Origin: Psychrobacter cibarius
GTDB taxonomy: Bacteria; Pseudomonadota; Gammaproteobacteria; Pseudomonadales; Moraxellaceae
Direction of reading: 5' to 3'
NCBI RefSeq assembly: GCF_016107535.1
Contig: NZ_JABASQ010000021.1
Location: 1 to 55,302, forward strand
Length of the DNA: 55,302 bases
In this document: one piece after another, positions 16,779 through 24,080 of the stretch
How positions within the stretch are numbered: the stretch's first letter is position 1
How the letters are laid out: each line of letters starts with the position of its first letter
Notes under the pieces: generated by a model
What the model saw: the letters and a program-made list of their open reading frames with translations, nothing else
The model's database searches: none
Told to the model about the DNA's origin: nothing
Position numbers and translations under genes: made by a program

Positions 16779-18008
16779 ATGACAACAGCTATAGAAGGCA
16801 AACCAGAAGCGCCTGTACTATTCAGCACCGAGCCGACAGATTGTGGTCACCTGATTGGAATAATGACGTTAAACACACCCAAATCACTTAATGCCCTTAG
16901 CGTTGAGATGTGTCAGTTATTAGCCCAGCAGCTAGAGCAGTGGCAAAATGACGATCGGATAGTAGCATTGGTATTAAAAGGCGCAGGCGATAAGGCATTT
17001 TGTGCTGGCGGTGATATTCGTAAGCTTTATGACAGTATGTCTATTGATGCACCGCTACCGAATCCTTATGCGACAGAATTTTTTGGTCATGAATATCGTC
17101 TTTATCGGCAAATGCACTTTTATTCCAAACCACTAATACTCTGGGGTGACGGCATTATTATGGGTGGCGGCATGGGCTTGATGGCAGGTTGTAGTCACCG
17201 CTTGGTCACAGAGCGCACGCGATTTGCCATGCCAGAAGTGACTATTGGGCTGTTCCCTGATGCTTCTGGCAGTTGGTTTTTGCAGCGTATGCCAGCTAAG
17301 ACGGGCTTGTTTTTAGGGCTAACGGGTGCGATGTGTAATGGCAGTGATGCGCTATTAGCCAATCTTGCAGAGTATGCCGTTGCCAGTAGTGATTATGATG
17401 CCGTCATACAAGGTTTAAAACAGAGTAATTGGCAATCGCTAGCTGACAGCACAGATAAATTCTACAACGATAGCGCCCATAGTATTGTTAGCCGTGCACT
17501 AGCCGCGCAGCCCGTTGCCGAGTTACCGCCAAGTAAGCTTGCGACATACTGGCAACCTATCCAGCAGTTGATGAACAGCGGCGGACTGGGTGATATCGAT
17601 GCTTTATTACAAAGTGATGCAGCACTCGAAAACATAGATACAGAGTTTGCCAATGATAGCTGGACGCAGCGAGCAGTAGATACTTATCGCCATGGCTGTC
17701 CAGTTACTGCTGCTTTAACTTATGCGCTTTATTATAAAGTCACTGACTTATCGCTAGAGCAAGTTCTGTATTTAGAAGCCAATGTAGCCGTACATTGTGC
17801 CGCCAATCCTGACTTTAAAGAAGGGGTACGTGCGCTGCTCATTGATAAAGATCGTAATCCACAATGGTCGCGTTCACTAGCAGACTGCCTAAGTAGCGAA
17901 GGGCAGGCGTACATACAGCAGCACTTTGTGAACCCTTATGCTACAGATGAGCATCCGTTAGGCGATTGGTTGGGTGATAAGGCTTTAGGCAGTCAGTCTG
18001 TGCGTTAA
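16779..18008 (+). CDS. 3-hydroxyisobutyryl-CoA hydrolase (enoyl-CoA hydratase/isomerase family)
   Basis: A 409-aa crotonase-family protein of the HIBCH type. It is longer than simple hydratases and has an extra C-terminal domain. Signatures: FCAGGDIRKLYDSM, WGDGIIMGGGMGLMAGCSHR and TRFAMPEVTIGLFPDASGSW. It also has the HIBCH C-terminal block DFKEGVRALLIDKDRNPQWS. It releases free 3-hydroxyisobutyrate from its CoA ester, preventing accumulation of reactive methacrylyl-CoA. Its product is the substrate of the next gene, mmsB. The intergenic gap is 60 bp, with AGGT before the start. Confidence 0.9.
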   Translation: MTTAIEGKPEAPVLFSTEPTDCGHLIGIMTLNTPKSLNALSVEMCQLLAQQLEQWQNDDRIVALVLKGAGDKAFCAGGDIRKLYDSMSIDAPLPNPYATEFFGHEYRLYRQMHFYSKPLILWGDGIIMGGGMGLMAGCSHRLVTERTRFAMPEVTIGLFPDASGSWFLQRMPAKTGLFLGLTGAMCNGSDALLANLAEYAVASSDYDAVIQGLKQSNWQSLADSTDKFYNDSAHSIVSRALAAQPVAELPPSKLATYWQPIQQLMNSGGLGDIDALLQSDAALENIDTEFANDSWTQRAVDTYRHGCPVTAALTYALYYKVTDLSLEQVLYLEANVAVHCAANPDFKEGVRALLIDKDRNPQWSRSLADCLSSEGQAYIQQHFVNPYATDEHPLGDWLGDKALGSQSVR

Positions 18009-18131
18009 AAATTGAATTTATCAATTCAATATAGACATCAAATTAAAATTACACTCAATTAAATAGTTTACAGCTATATGTGTAGCAACGCCTGCGCGCA
18101 TGATTAATACTAACCATCAAGGAATGATGAG

Positions 18132-19076
18132 ATGAATACAAAGGATGTAAATGCCACCGATAACGATACTACTAAGCCAAATATTGCTTTTATCGGACTT
18201 GGTAATATGGGCGCACCAATGGCTGAAAACTTGTTAAAGGCAGGTTATACGCTATCGGTTTATGATTTATCTGCAGAGGCAACGGCGCGTTTGCAACAAG
18301 CGGGCGCCAGTGTAGCTGATAGCCCTAAAGATGCTGTCCAAAACGCCCAAGTGATCATCAGTATGTTACCTGCTGGCAAGCACGTCCATTCTGTCTATTT
18401 AGGAGATAATGGCGCTGACGGTCTACTTGCAGAGTTACCACAGGGCACATTGGTGATTGACAGCAGTACCATTGCAGCGGCTGATGCAAGAACAGTGGCG
18501 GAGGCGGCAAGCAAGCTTGGCATAGACTTCTTAGATGCTCCAGTCTCCGGTGGTACGGGCGGTGCTATCGCTGGTACGTTAACCTTTATCGTCGGTGGCA
18601 GCACTGATGCCTTTGCCAAAGCTGAGCCGATACTGGCTGTAATGGGCAAAAATATCTTTCATGCAGGCGAGCATGGTGCCGGACAAGTCGCAAAAATCTG
18701 TAATAACATGCTGTTAGGCATTCTCATGGCAGGAACGGCAGAAGCAATTAATCTGGGCGTCAAAAACGGTCTGGACCCTAAAGTGCTATCAGATATTATG
18801 CTGCAAAGCTCAGGTCGTAACTGGACGTTAGAAGTCTACAATCCTTATCCGCAAGTGATGGAAAATGTCCCCTCTAGCAATGGCTATCAAGGCGGCTTTA
18901 TGAGTAAGCTAATGCAAAAAGACCTTAACCTTGCCATGCAGACCGCTGAAGATACTCAGGTAGAGACACCGATGGGCGCTAAAGCGACAGAGCTTTATGC
19001 TGCACATACTGTCGAGAACGGCGATAGAGATTTTTCAAGCATTATGGCGCGACACGACAGCTCTGTATTGACTTAA
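18132..19076 (+). CDS. mmsB: 3-hydroxyisobutyrate dehydrogenase
   Basis: A 314-aa beta-hydroxyacid dehydrogenase. The Rossmann motif is IGLGNMGAPMAENLLKAGY. The family substrate signature DAPVSGGTGGAIAGTLTFIVGG begins near residue 137. The catalytic Lys lies in GAGQVAKICNNMLLGI. The C-terminal KDLNLAMQTAEDTQVETPMG block is usual for MmsB. It oxidises 3-hydroxyisobutyrate to methylmalonate semialdehyde with NAD, feeding mmsA. A strong SD (AAGGAATGATGAG) is present. It is the last gene of the valine operon, followed by a strong terminator shared with the convergent iclR-type gene. Confidence 0.95.
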   Translation: MNTKDVNATDNDTTKPNIAFIGLGNMGAPMAENLLKAGYTLSVYDLSAEATARLQQAGASVADSPKDAVQNAQVIISMLPAGKHVHSVYLGDNGADGLLAELPQGTLVIDSSTIAAADARTVAEAASKLGIDFLDAPVSGGTGGAIAGTLTFIVGGSTDAFAKAEPILAVMGKNIFHAGEHGAGQVAKICNNMLLGILMAGTAEAINLGVKNGLDPKVLSDIMLQSSGRNWTLEVYNPYPQVMENVPSSNGYQGGFMSKLMQKDLNLAMQTAEDTQVETPMGAKATELYAAHTVENGDRDFSSIMARHDSSVLT

Positions 19077-19094
19077 ATTATCAAAGTACCTATG

Positions 19095-19135
19095 AAAAAG
19101 GTCTGCATTAGTATCTTAATGCAGACCTTTTTTTT
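19095..19135. terminator. Bidirectional terminator between mmsB and the IclR gene
   Basis: A perfect 16-bp stem (AAAAAGGTCTGCATTA at 19095-19110 with its complement at 19117-19132), a 6-nt loop, then a T-run. The A-run on the other side makes it usable in both directions. Confidence 0.92.
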
Positions 19136-19151
19136 GCTTATATTGCATCAT

Positions 19152-19910
19152 CTAGCTGGGTAGGTCATAGACGAGAGACTGAATATCTTTCGCTGCTTTT
19201 TGCAGTCGTGGGACATGGGTTAAGAGATCATCTAAAGACACTCTTATGGTCGGTGCATGCAGATACAGCGAGGCAAGGTAGCGCGACTTTCTATCCCGTA
19301 TCGGTACGGCGATTGCCACCATCTCAGAGATAAACTCTTCATTATCGATACCAATACCTGTTTCAGCGATACGATCAAGCTCAGCGTTTAGCGCATCGAT
19401 ATCGGTAATCGTATTTTTGGTAAACTTATCCAATGACAGGTTTTGCAGTATTTTGTCGCGGCTTGTGCGCGGCAACTGACTTAAGTACAGCTTGCCAGTC
19501 GCTGTACACCACATGGGCGACTTTGCGCCCACTGGCAAATAAATCTGTATCGGCAATGTCGTATTTGCACGGTTGGTATAGATCATGTTCATCTGATAAG
19601 GCACACCGATCCCGCAGGTCTCTTTTAGCTCATCAACCAGCTTTTGCAAAATCATTTGTCGCTCATTAAAGAACAATCGCTGCTGCCAAAGCTCAACACC
19701 CAAGTTGCGTACTCGCTTGCCCGGTATAATACCGCCGCCAATATCCACAGTCACAAACCCTTCATCGAGCAGATTTTGAATCAATCGATGAATGGTCGGC
19801 TTGGGAATATCAAGCTCTTGCGATAGCTCAAGTGGCGAGAGCGGTTTTGAGGCATAGGACACCGCCTCGATAATCTCTAACACACGGGTAATCGACGATA
19901 CTTTAGGCAT
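19152..19910 (-). CDS. IclR-family transcriptional regulator
   Basis: 252 aa. The N-terminal winged helix-turn-helix (residues about 5-65) contains PLSPLELSQELDIPKPTIHRL followed by LLDEGFVTVD. The C-terminal ligand domain contains GVPYQMNMIYTNRANT, GAKSPMWCTATGKLYLSQL and GIGIDNEEFISEMVAIAVPI, the usual IclR pocket sequence. IclR regulators sense small organic acids or CoA-linked metabolites. Its convergent position at the end of the valine cluster suggests it controls that operon. Direct evidence such as a palindromic operator near mmsA was not found. It could instead regulate something unlinked. Confidence 0.88.
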   Translation of the reverse strand: MPKVSSITRVLEIIEAVSYASKPLSPLELSQELDIPKPTIHRLIQNLLDEGFVTVDIGGGIIPGKRVRNLGVELWQQRLFFNERQMILQKLVDELKETCGIGVPYQMNMIYTNRANTTLPIQIYLPVGAKSPMWCTATGKLYLSQLPRTSRDKILQNLSLDKFTKNTITDIDALNAELDRIAETGIGIDNEEFISEMVAIAVPIRDRKSRYLASLYLHAPTIRVSLDDLLTHVPRLQKAAKDIQSLVYDLPS

Positions 19911-20062
19911 ATGAGTGGCTCAATAAGAATAAAAAGAATACAGTAGGAAATACAACAAGGCATTAACAGATAAAAGTAAATACGCAGCCTTGCGACACAT
20001 TTTCCCTAACCTCTAATTTAGCATAATATCAAGCCTAGACAAGATCTAGTTACTCTATATGC

Positions 20063-20092
20063 CAATACTAAATGTATCAATACTAACGTTAC
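20063..20092. repeat. 15-bp tandem pair
   Basis: CAATACTAAATGTAT followed directly by CAATACTAACGTTAC; the first nine bases are identical. Confidence 0.5.
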
Positions 20093-20363
20093 ACAGTCAT
20101 ACAATATTGAAAATTTATGCTAATGCTTTATTTTTCTGAAAAGTTTTCTAAAAGCAATAATTACTACACCATCTCACAAAATACAACAAACTGTAGTAAT
20201 AAGCTATATAACTGTCATTGAGTTAAATAAAGAGGTAGGTCATTATAATGACATATTTTGTAATATCCTTACATGAAGATTAAGCTAACCAATATTCATG
20301 TTTGCGCTGCTGAGTTACTTTAAGAGCATTGTGTAACAGAAAGTCGAAGTTTTGCGGATTGGT

Positions 20364-20379
20364 GTAGTAATTATTACAA
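20364..20379. promoter_or_regulatory. Near-palindromic operator candidate upstream of the outer-membrane protein gene
   Basis: TGTAGTAATTATTACA is an almost perfect 16-bp inverted repeat. Partial copies occur at 20157-20168 (ATAATTACTACA, opposite orientation) and 20192-20202 (TGTAGTAATAA). Three related copies in 220 bp upstream of one gene suggest a regulator binding region. The regulator is unknown. Confidence 0.45.
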
Positions 20380-20540
20380 TATCTATGCAATCTTTACATA
20401 ACGGCAAATAAAAAGCGCTCCTAGAGGGGTGACTTTTCCGGCCAAAATTGTTTTAATCTGCTCAACAAAATGATCGATTTAAAAAAAGCTAAATTGTCAT
20501 TTTTTATGGGCGACTTATTCCACACTTTAGGAGAGTATTT

Positions 20541-21413
20541 ATGAGACTTATTAAATTAACAGCAATTTCTGCTGCCGTTTTAGCGTCAACTGCGGCACTA
20601 GCTGCTGAACCTGTTATCGTTGTTGATGGTAACGATGCAGTTGTTTACGAAGCTGAGCCTGTTGCTGTTGCATATGAAGCTGAGCCTGTTGCTTATGCAT
20701 ACAATGCTGACGCTGGTATTGTTCGCAACACTACTGGTGCTGTTGTTGGTGGTACTAAGACTTTCTTCCAAACTGCTATCAACCCAGCTTCTGTTAGCGC
20801 TGAAGTTGGTACACTAGGTTATGGTGCTAACATCGGTTGGTCACTAAATGAGAAAACTGAATTACAAGCTGGTTGGGCAGGCGGCGATGTTGCTGACCTA
20901 TTCGGCGGTGACTTTGACGCAAACGACGTAAACTATGACGTTGATGCTGACTTCAGCAACCCATACCTAGGTGTGCAATTACGTCCTACTGGTAACTGGT
21001 TCACAATGGGTGCTGGTATCATCGTACCTGACAACGATATTGATGTGCGTGCTAATGCTGAAGGTCCTAACTTCAGAATCGATAATGTTGACTATAATGC
21101 TAAAGAGACTGGTACTTTATCAGGTACTATGAAGCATCGTAACAAGCTAGCACCTTATGGTACTATCGGTTTCCGTCCTAACATTACTAACAACTTCGGT
21201 TTGTTTGGTGAGATTGGTGCGGCATACATGGGTACTACTGATGCTACTGTTGTTTCAAGTAATTCAGGTAAACAGGTTACAGCTACTACTGTAAACGGAG
21301 TTACGAAGGTTGACGCTGATGATGTTGCTAAAGCTGCTGAGCGTGAGCTAGAAGATAAAGATTGGTTAGAGTGGATGCCAATTGTTAAGCTTGGTGCAAC
21401 TTACCGTTTCTAA
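20541..21413 (+). CDS. Putative outer-membrane beta-barrel protein, function unknown
   Basis: 290 aa. A clear signal peptide ends ASTAALA (residue 21). The mature N-terminus is repetitive: YEAEPVA occurs at residues 36-42 and 45-51, followed by a Tyr/Ala stretch. The rest has alternating polar/aromatic strands (GYGANIGWSLNEKTELQAGW, PYLGVQLRPTGNWFTMGAGI, KLAPYGTIGFRPNITNNFGL). It ends in LGATYRF with the terminal Phe recognised by the BAM machinery. This pattern supports an 8- to 10-strand barrel. Acidic Asp-rich loops could bind cations. Codon use is strongly biased (many GCT, GGT, GTT), which suggests high expression. I do not recognise a characterised family member. Confidence 0.75.
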   Translation: MRLIKLTAISAAVLASTAALAAEPVIVVDGNDAVVYEAEPVAVAYEAEPVAYAYNADAGIVRNTTGAVVGGTKTFFQTAINPASVSAEVGTLGYGANIGWSLNEKTELQAGWAGGDVADLFGGDFDANDVNYDVDADFSNPYLGVQLRPTGNWFTMGAGIIVPDNDIDVRANAEGPNFRIDNVDYNAKETGTLSGTMKHRNKLAPYGTIGFRPNITNNFGLFGEIGAAYMGTTDATVVSSNSGKQVTATTVNGVTKVDADDVAKAAERELEDKDWLEWMPIVKLGATYRF

Positions 21414-21454
21414 TCTAATCACAGTTTAAGTACTATTATTAGAAGAATAGTAAG

Positions 21455-21487
21455 AAAAAACGATCCTTTTTAGGGTCGTTTTTTTTT
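21455..21487 (+). terminator. Rho-independent terminator of the outer-membrane protein gene
   Basis: AAAAAACGATCC / GGGTCGTTTTTT stem with one T-G wobble and a T-run of nine. Confidence 0.9.
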
Positions 21488-21533
21488 GTCTGTGAAAGGG
21501 TAGTTGTTAGAATGAATAACAGGTATAAATGGT

Positions 21534-22334
21534 CTAGAAAATAACGATGGTTTGTTGCGCTGACAATACCGCGATACGGTAATCGGACTTAATGTCTGCT
21601 ATGACCATTAAAGATGACGGTTCTCTAATGGCATGAATCAAATCAGCAATCAGGTAGGAGTAATCTACTCCTAACCCTTGTGCCAGTTTGTATTGATGAA
21701 TTTTGATAAAACTTTCTTTTATTTGCCACAGTAATTTAGCGATAATCTTACGCTGAAGTGGGAATAATGCTTGTAAAGCAGCCATTTCATGCTCAGAATA
21801 AAACCGCTGTGCCACGCGCCATGCTACATGATTGGTTTCAATATCAATACCAATGGGACGGTGACGACTAATGACCACTGTTACTTTACTGTTCAATGAT
21901 TTATTGATTGTCTGAACAGTATTTTGATTCATATCATGATTCTTGCTGCCTGTATGACTAAAGCATACGTAATATTCACTGCTGCTAAGCCGGTACGGGA
22001 AATTTGACTCATCCAAAGTATCGCGCAACTTTAGCTCATCCAGTAATTGTTGTAGCAATAATCGAACGCCCTTACGTTGTAGTTGACGTTGATGCTGCGC
22101 CATTTCACGTGTTGATGAACTTACTGGTGACAGGCAATAATGCCAATTAAGCTCGTAAATTTTCTGAAAATCTACTTGCGATAAATTGTTAGCGGATGAC
22201 CACAGTAATTCATCCCACAGTCTTTTAAAGTTGAGGGATGAACACTCGCTCACTTGTGCAGTGGCGCACCACGTTGCAGGATCGAGCTGGGTATATTGTA
22301 CATGGGTCAGGTTTAAGATAGAGCTTGGCATCAT
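21534..22334 (-). CDS. 4'-phosphopantetheinyl transferase (Sfp-type)
   Basis: 266 aa. It carries the two PPTase motifs. GIDIETNHV (around residue 165) supplies the Mg-binding Asp and Glu. WQIKESFIKI (about 45 residues later, after FYSEHEMAAL) supplies the Glu-Ser and Lys. The upstream block PYRLSSSEYYVCFSHTG is the usual substrate-binding His region. Sfp-type enzymes transfer phosphopantetheine from CoA to carrier domains of fatty-acid, polyketide or non-ribosomal peptide proteins. No such synthase lies nearby, so it may be the genome's general enzyme for ACP. The first two codons are both ATG and no SD is visible, so the start is uncertain by one residue. Confidence 0.85.
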   Translation of the reverse strand: MMPSSILNLTHVQYTQLDPATWCATAQVSECSSLNFKRLWDELLWSSANNLSQVDFQKIYELNWHYCLSPVSSSTREMAQHQRQLQRKGVRLLLQQLLDELKLRDTLDESNFPYRLSSSEYYVCFSHTGSKNHDMNQNTVQTINKSLNSKVTVVISRHRPIGIDIETNHVAWRVAQRFYSEHEMAALQALFPLQRKIIAKLLWQIKESFIKIHQYKLAQGLGVDYSYLIADLIHAIREPSSLMVIADIKSDYRIAVLSAQQTIVIF

Positions 22335-22372
22335 TGATTACATCTATTGGATTGGTTCGCTTAGTAACATGC

Positions 22373-22405
22373 AAAAAGCCCAGCGATATATTATTGCTGG
22401 GCTTT
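22373..22405 (-). terminator. Rho-independent terminator of pal
   Basis: Stem AAAGCCCAGC / GCTGGGCTTT (22375-22384 with 22396-22405), 11-nt loop. The T-run is on the minus strand, downstream of pal. Confidence 0.8.
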
Positions 22406-22455
22406 CAATTATAAAATATGTTGAGCTTTATCGACTGTGATTGGTTTTACTGGTG

Positions 22456-22974
22456 TTAGTAAGACAATTCAGCACGGCGATTTAGTGCGTAGGCTTCTTC
22501 AGTATTACCAGCGGCAGCAGGGCGCTCTTCACCATAGCTGATGACGCGGATATTGTTTACTGCGACGCCTTGAGTAGCAAGGTAATCACGTGCTGCTGCA
22601 GCACGGCGCTCACCTAGTGCCATGTTGTATTCACGGCTACCGCGATCATCAGTATTACCTGCGATAACAACGCTGGCTGCTGGGTTTGAGTTTAGCAAGC
22701 TGGCATGTTGATTAAGAATGCTCGCTGCTTGTGAAGTGATTTCACTGCTATCAAAAGCAAAGTAAACAACCGCCTGTAGGTTTTCAGCGCCCATAATAAC
22801 CGCGCTTGAGTTATCTACGATGACTGCGCCAGTGTATCCAACTTGACCACCTGGGATACCTAGTGGGGCAACCACGACTTCAGAGGTAGCACGTTTGGTC
22901 GCACAACCTGTGGTTAGTGCCACAGCGCTTGATAATACAGCGAGGACTGCGATCTTAGAAAAACTGGTTGACAT
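22456..22974 (-). CDS. pal: Peptidoglycan-associated lipoprotein Pal
   Basis: 172 aa. A lipoprotein signal with lipobox LTTGC (Cys24) anchors it to the outer membrane. The OmpA-like domain covers about residues 65-172, with VYFAFDSSEI, NTDDRGSREYNMALGERRA and the C-terminal YALNRRAELSY. The Asp and Arg residues that bind diaminopimelate are in the ADDRG-like TDDRG and NRR blocks. Pal links the outer membrane to peptidoglycan as part of Tol-Pal. The usual partners tolB and tolQRA are not adjacent here. AGGAGCTC precedes the start on the minus strand. Confidence 0.93.
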   Translation of the reverse strand: MSTSFSKIAVLAVLSSAVALTTGCATKRATSEVVVAPLGIPGGQVGYTGAVIVDNSSAVIMGAENLQAVVYFAFDSSEITSQAASILNQHASLLNSNPAASVVIAGNTDDRGSREYNMALGERRAAAARDYLATQGVAVNNIRVISYGEERPAAAGNTEEAYALNRRAELSY

Positions 22975-23130
22975 AATGAGCTCCTAAAATTTTAATTAAT
23001 TAAAATTGTTTTTTTTGAACTGCTTACGATAAAACTTAGGCAATTGCTATCTATCATATACTAAATGTTACTTTATGTAAGTAGTATTACTGTAAATAAT
23101 GCTAGAATTTACAGATAGATATGAGATCTA

Positions 23131-23727
23131 CTACCAGCGGTGCTTGCCCCAATTTTCAGGATTGGCCCAATAATCCGCATTTAACCAATTTGGCAGCTGT
23201 TTATAGTCATATAAATTGAACTGCCAAAGTCTAGCGGACGCTGATGACTTTACAGATGAAGGCTGCTCTGATTTGTCAGTAGTATTCATCTCTAAAGATG
23301 GTTCATTCAAGATATCAAATGGGGTAAAGCCATAAGCTTTTAGATCTAGGGTGTCATCAAGGGCGATTAGCAGGTGTGCCGCATAAAGATCTCGATAGCG
23401 CATGAGCAGCGGAATATACTGCTGCAGAAACTCTGGTGAGAGTGTGGGCAACCAAAAACAGGCGAGCTCATAACGTTCAGGTAATTGTCGTTGATTGAGC
23501 TCTAATAATGTCGATATTTGTGGTGAGCGGGTATTTTTTAGCAGTGTCTTTAATGCTAACCGCGCATTTTGATCTGGGACGACCCACAGCAACTCAGTGT
23601 CATTATTAGTAGATTCAATCGTTGTGGATGCGTTCGCTTGTATGGTTAGTGAGGGCAAAAGAGCCTCAACGTAATCTATCAGTAATGGTAACGTAATGTC
23701 TGAGCGACTGTCGGTTTGCTTTATCAT
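23131..23727 (-). CDS. Hypothetical protein (DUF6231-like)
   Basis: 198 aa, cytoplasmic, no signal or membrane segment. The N-terminal half (LLWVVPDQNARLALKTLLKN, RYELACFWLPTLSPEFLQQY, LIALDDTL) resembles a Rossmann-like alpha/beta domain. The end is rich in Trp and Asn (YWANPENWGKHRW). From memory this tail resembles conserved proteins of Acinetobacter and Pseudomonas grouped as DUF6231, but I could not check this. Function unknown. A poorly conserved Ser/Thr linker interrupts it at about residues 148-165. Confidence 0.65.
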   Translation of the reverse strand: MIKQTDSRSDITLPLLIDYVEALLPSLTIQANASTTIESTNNDTELLWVVPDQNARLALKTLLKNTRSPQISTLLELNQRQLPERYELACFWLPTLSPEFLQQYIPLLMRYRDLYAAHLLIALDDTLDLKAYGFTPFDILNEPSLEMNTTDKSEQPSSVKSSASARLWQFNLYDYKQLPNWLNADYWANPENWGKHRW

Positions 23728-24080
23728 ATAATAGGCCGTTTATCGAGTGTTGGTCATCAGTGACCCTATTAAATCATTTTAATCGCGATTATCCAATGGG
23801 TGATTGATGCTGATTATGCTGCTCTTTTAATATGTCGACTCTCTTATTCTTTTGATATATCGACTCTCTCATTGCTATCGCATTTTGATAAGTGTCATGG
23901 ACGATGGACATAATAAAATTGGGACCTGCTCTTGAAATTTGGCAGTTTAGGTCAATGTAGCAAGATACCATTATCATGTTAATGGTCATAAGATTATGCT
24001 AATTGATGACCTGCCTTAACCTAAATTATCCCGCTTTTTACCATATATATTTTTTGCCATAAATAATAATAGGAATACCC
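23728..24080. other. Gene-free spacer
   Basis: 353 bp between divergent genes, AT-rich. It contains a 25-bp-spaced pair of TCGACTCTCT copies (23835 and 23860). A small open frame on the minus strand has no SD or protein character and is not called. Expected promoter region of pepN. Confidence 0.45.

Larger units (their letters stand above)
19911..20540. other. Long AT-rich regulatory spacer before the outer-membrane protein gene
   Basis: 630 bp without a gene. It holds a 15-bp tandem pair (20063-20092) and three copies of a TGTAGTAATWA motif, one of them a full near-palindrome (20364-20379). The AT-rich track up to 20540 probably contains the omp promoter, though no single hexamer pair is convincing. 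TTAGGAGAG is the SD of the next gene. Confidence 0.55.

Noticed and set aside
23789..23989. A 66-codon open frame on the minus strand before pepN.
   Set aside because: No SD or recognisable protein features; it contains a 25-bp-spaced DNA repeat.
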